This document shows, piece after piece, positions 60,450-64,000 of a stretch of 64,000 nucleotides of DNA. This DNA comes from Ectobius pallidus (Eukaryota; Arthropoda; Insecta; Blattodea; Ectobiidae): NCBI GenBank assembly GCA_964059195.1, contig CAXKWD010000011.1, positions 14,730,978 through 14,794,977 on the forward strand, given 5' to 3'. A program made the translations under genes and the position numbers. The number at the start of each line of letters is the position of its first letter. The first letter of the stretch is position 1. The notes under the pieces were generated by a model, which saw nothing but the letters and a program-made list of their open reading frames with translations, did no database searches and was not told the DNA's origin.

Positions 60450-61687
60450 CAAATAATTCCCCCTTTTTGTGCTTTACTGCACATTTTTAATAATCTTCTA
60501 AAGTGTATTTCATCGTTGAGATTTTATTACATAATTATCTTGGTTTCGTTCCGATATATCAGTTAACTTTTCATCAGCATTCAATGAACATGGAAATAAC
60601 GAACCTGCCTGCTTTCTTCAAGCACGGGTATGGAGGCACACATGCAATAATGGAAAATAATTGTTTGTACATCTCATTTTTCTTTTCAATTTGAGTGGAA
60701 TTAGTACGTTCGTTGCATAACGAGTTTAATAGCACCGTATGGAGATTGCAACTAAAAATCCTGATCCTGATGATTACGCCAAATCACCATATTACTAGCT
60801 GCACGTGTCTTGCAATGATGTGGCGAAGTATTTTTTTCTGCGCACGCGCTTAGTATTCTTAAGCTACTGAAGCATAAGAAATATTAAACACAACCTCTTA
60901 TGCATAGAGAGCAGGAACCTGGCGACTTCATGCGGACACTCTTTCTAAAGAACATATCCGTGCGTCATCGCCTGTCTTTTCTATCAATCAAATTGTGAAT
61001 TTAAACAGTCATCTACATGATATCTGAAGCAACTGGGGCTGGATAAATTTGTTTTATAAATTGTTGACACCGAGTAGACACCCCATTTCCTTTATTTCTA
61101 TGCATGTATGCTCCTCGAGTCGCAGCCTTGGAACCAAGGATTGATTCCAGTCAAGATATGACAGACCTGTCAGATCCTGGTCAAAGACATCTAGATCTTG
61201 ACAGAAGACTCGATAAATTTGAAAAAGTGATTCTCTTTGCTACAAGAGTGTAAGGTTAAAACGTCTAACATCAACAAAGGCCAACTTCATCGATAGGGGT
61301 TAATTATACACTAACCCAAAGTTTGATAACACCGGGTTAAATTTTAACTCAGTCTTGTAACTCGAGTGTTTCTCCATGCGTTTTCAACAGAGATTTAAAG
61401 AGAGTCGGAATAGTCATAAATCTTGAAATTCTCGACTTTTTGCTTTTAATTGCATATGAACAAATAGAATTTTTGCTTTAAAATGATATATAACATGTTA
61501 TGGTCTAAATTTCTCGATTACCTCAACCTTTTGTTTTTATTGTACTTTTTCTTGTACAGGATAAAAATTATTGTCCCATTCAAAAGATATGGAAGATTTT
61601 GAATACAGTGTGAATGAACTTACACATGTAAAATGGATATGGTAGGTTTTGATACTGTGCCCCTCATATATAATAGTATCTTATTTC
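60450..61687. other. Unassigned sequence
   Basis: No gene or repeat family is recognised. Confidence 0.4.
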
Positions 61688-62306
61688 TAGAGTTCGGATG
61701 TTTGTGACCAAAAAGGCGAAAAATATGACAGTAAATATGCCCTTAAAATGACTAAATATGACTCAAAAATCCTAAATATGACCTAATAAAAGAACGTGTT
61801 TTCTAAAAATAAATGTTTCAATTTAAAACATTTATTAACACTAAATTATTACATCATATGAATTCAATTAGATAACCACTATGAAACAATTTTACAGCTG
61901 ATTACAGTTCTCCTTGTAATGGACTTATAGTTTTAAAGAATTCGCTCCTGCATAATTTGTAGACCAACAAAATATGAATATTGCATTAATTTTAAAATTA
62001 ATTACCTGATAAGGCATAACAATAAATTAATTAAATAAATTTCAAATTTAACTCTACCATTTAGTGAATATACTGTATAATTGTGTTTCCTTACAGAATT
62101 TATAACCGAATATGACGTTAAATTACAAATAGGACCAAAATATGACCTACACCACAAAAAATGACCAACATATGATGTTAGGCTTATATGAAAAATAAAA
62201 ATGACCCTCTTAGGATAACAAGAATGCGATTCGTATTTAATTTGTGTTTACGGCGAGAATGGAGGCCAGGACAACAATATGAAATCTCATAAACATCCGA
62301 ACTCTA
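61688..62306 (-). mobile_element. hAT-like MITE family M2, copy 3
   Basis: It is the reverse complement of the M2 copies at 48472 and 53271. The ends TAGAGTTCGGATGTTTGTGA and (reverse) TAGAGTTCGGATGTTTATGA form the TIR. Flanks CTTATTTC (61680-61687) and CTTATAAC (62307-62314) share six of eight bases and may be a decayed target duplication. AATATGACC-type words repeat throughout. Non-coding. Confidence 0.88.
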
Positions 62307-64000
62307 CTTATAACCAATATGAGAACCACTCCATTTTTAAGTGATTTGAGCAATGCGATTATGTATTCTTACTGTATTGCCAAAATTTGCAGCAAATAAA
62401 GACTCGTGTTATTTATAGTAATTGAGAGAAAATTTTATCACGAATTATATCAACTAAACCCCGAAAATAAGCAAACCAATTGCATTTATAAGCGTATTTA
62501 TAATACAGCTATACAAAGTTCTGTCCGACACTGAAGATCCCACCCGACCACTTTTCTATCCATGGTGTTGCGGTCATAGTGCTGTTACAATGATTCTTCT
62601 ACAATTAAGCTCCAGCAAGCCCTACATAGAGTAAGCTTATGATTGTACAGAGGTAAAATGCACACTTGTCACTACTATAAGTAAATAATACTGTCTTCAA
62701 ATATAGAAGTGATGTATATTTGTTCACGGGAGCTTATAAAGCAGAAAGAATTACAAAACCATCCACTTATCTGCGTTGTGTTCAGTCTAAGATTTCTGGT
62801 TTGAATGGTTTCTGCTTACGAGTAGTTGGTATAGCGTCCATGTGTTGGTTTTAGACACTGGTTTCTATTCTCTATATATATAATGTGTGTGTTTTTCATA
62901 ATGTATTTTATATGTCTTTTACGTGCAAAATTCTTACGGTAAAATATTCATCCAGCCCTGGTTGTACATTATATTAAAGCTGCTCATATGAGAAAGAGTG
63001 TACAAGAGTTACGAAAGTCTGCCCAGTGAATGTAAGATTTTAAAGAGAAAAAAATAGGTTTGCCGGTTAAGCAAGATTTGTAAACTTTCCGAGGATGTTC
63101 GTTCCTTAGAATATAGCCTATAGGCTTATTGGAGTGGATTCCTTACCGCCTATACCAGAAAAGTTCATTAACTTTCTGGAATCATGGCCGCAAGGATTCA
63201 CATACCAAAAATTACCTAAAGGTACTTAAAATACCGGTACCTCATTTCCGCATAACGGTTTTGGCCCCTTTTTTACTTGAGAAATCAAAATCCGCCAGGT
63301 TAAATTATTAAAATAAAATAAGTAAATAAATAAACAATTAAAATATTTAGAAGAGAGGGATCTGGTTGAAAATAATACTGTAGTATCTTTCAGATACGGT
63401 TCAACTAATTGTTATCTATGATGTAGATGGGTAAGAGAAGATTTATTTTCTTTTATCCATTTCTGTGTTTTCAAAAGGTTGTTTGCTCTCAGTGCTGGCC
63501 TGTTACACTGTGGTGACGGTAACAATCAGTTTCGCATTACCCACAGCCCACCATAAAGCATTTTTTATTCACCCAATTAGAAGCATTGGGTTCAAATCCC
63601 GAAAACTCGTGTTAGATTATATAAATATAGTATTAAGCTTTTTTCGTCTCTAGCGTTTAAATTTTCCATTGATTTGTGGTTTCTTTCTCACTGTACAGAT
63701 GAAATGCGAGCAGCAAAAAGAAGCCGCATCTAACTGCTTCTTTTGATTTTTTAGGTTTACTTCAACTCTATATGAGTGTCCTAAAGCACGTTCCAGCAAA
63801 TTTAATCCAATTTTTCTGTCAAATGTTAGCCCTATAGGTAATATGGTGTTGAATTCTATGTAGTAGATTTAAAATCCATTAAACCCCTTATTATAACCTA
63901 AAGCAATGTTTTGGACAAAATAAAACTAAAAACTATTTCACTTAATTCAAAACCTAAAGCACTGTTTTTAAAACTTAAAAATCGCTCCTGTCCACCATTG
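62307..64000. other. Unassigned sequence to the window end
   Basis: No gene is supported. GGGTTCAAATCCCG at about 63589-63602 matches a B box but no A box is clear. Short plus frames (63129-63311, 63465-63653) have no recognised domain. Confidence 0.35.

Noticed and set aside
63560..63605. Possible tRNA or SINE head (GGGTTCAAATCCCG)
   Set aside because: The upstream A box and body homology to the SINE families are missing.

Overview
The window is AT-rich, gene-poor DNA from an animal nuclear genome, most probably a large-genome insect. The evidence is the repeat content: several tRNA-headed SINE families, 5'-truncated non-LTR retrotransposons, many non-autonomous hAT-type elements with 8-bp target duplications, and long trinucleotide arrays. 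A cockroach- or stick-insect-like (polyneopteran) source is an inference from repeat style and genome texture; no marker gene fixes it. There are no bacterial operons, rRNA genes, CRISPR arrays or viral genomes.

Host coding evidence is very small. The best is one short exon at 52337-52451 (+) encoding the C-terminal half of a fibronectin type III domain, with good splice sites on both sides. It suggests that the plus strand carries a large cell-surface or adhesion-type gene and that much of the window is its introns. A weaker candidate is a first exon at 5744-5915 (+) that encodes a signal peptide and ends at a consensus splice donor. It lies in the second copy of a 258-bp tandem duplication; the first copy runs into a stop.

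Layout. 0-6 kb: a Tc1-like end, an internally deleted hAT element carrying a transposase relic, a SINE, a 248-bp hAT MITE half-copied by a tandem duplication, a truncated LINE with a 277-codon reverse-transcriptase frame, and the duplicated signal-peptide exon. 8-16 kb: three SINEs, a 255-bp TA-flanked MITE, a tandem duplication with a SINE in one copy, and a LINE end with a 13-bp target duplication. 16-28 kb: transposase and LINE relics, an hAT MITE, a fold-back array, several AAT/ATT arrays seeded on LINE tails, an uncharacterised 0.6-kb repeat (called U1 here), and a 1.13-kb TIR-bounded unit holding a five-copy tandem array. 28-39 kb: more SINEs, two overlapping LINE insertions joined by a long ACTT array, a second hAT MITE and another tandem duplication. 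40-52 kb: adjacent hAT and fold-back elements, a MITE rich in TGACAA/TTGTCA, two more U1 copies (one nested in an hAT element) and a 396-bp hAT MITE next to a SINE. 52-64 kb: the FN3 exon, two more large hAT-like MITEs, SINEs, and mariner and LINE relics.

Three observations stand out. Three MITE families with different termini share a subterminal ATGACATGTCAT palindrome and many internal TATGACC-type motifs. The palindromic 8-mer TAGGCCTA occurs 14 times by my count. Five young tandem duplications have similar sizes (about 226-360 bp). All boundaries and counts were read by eye.
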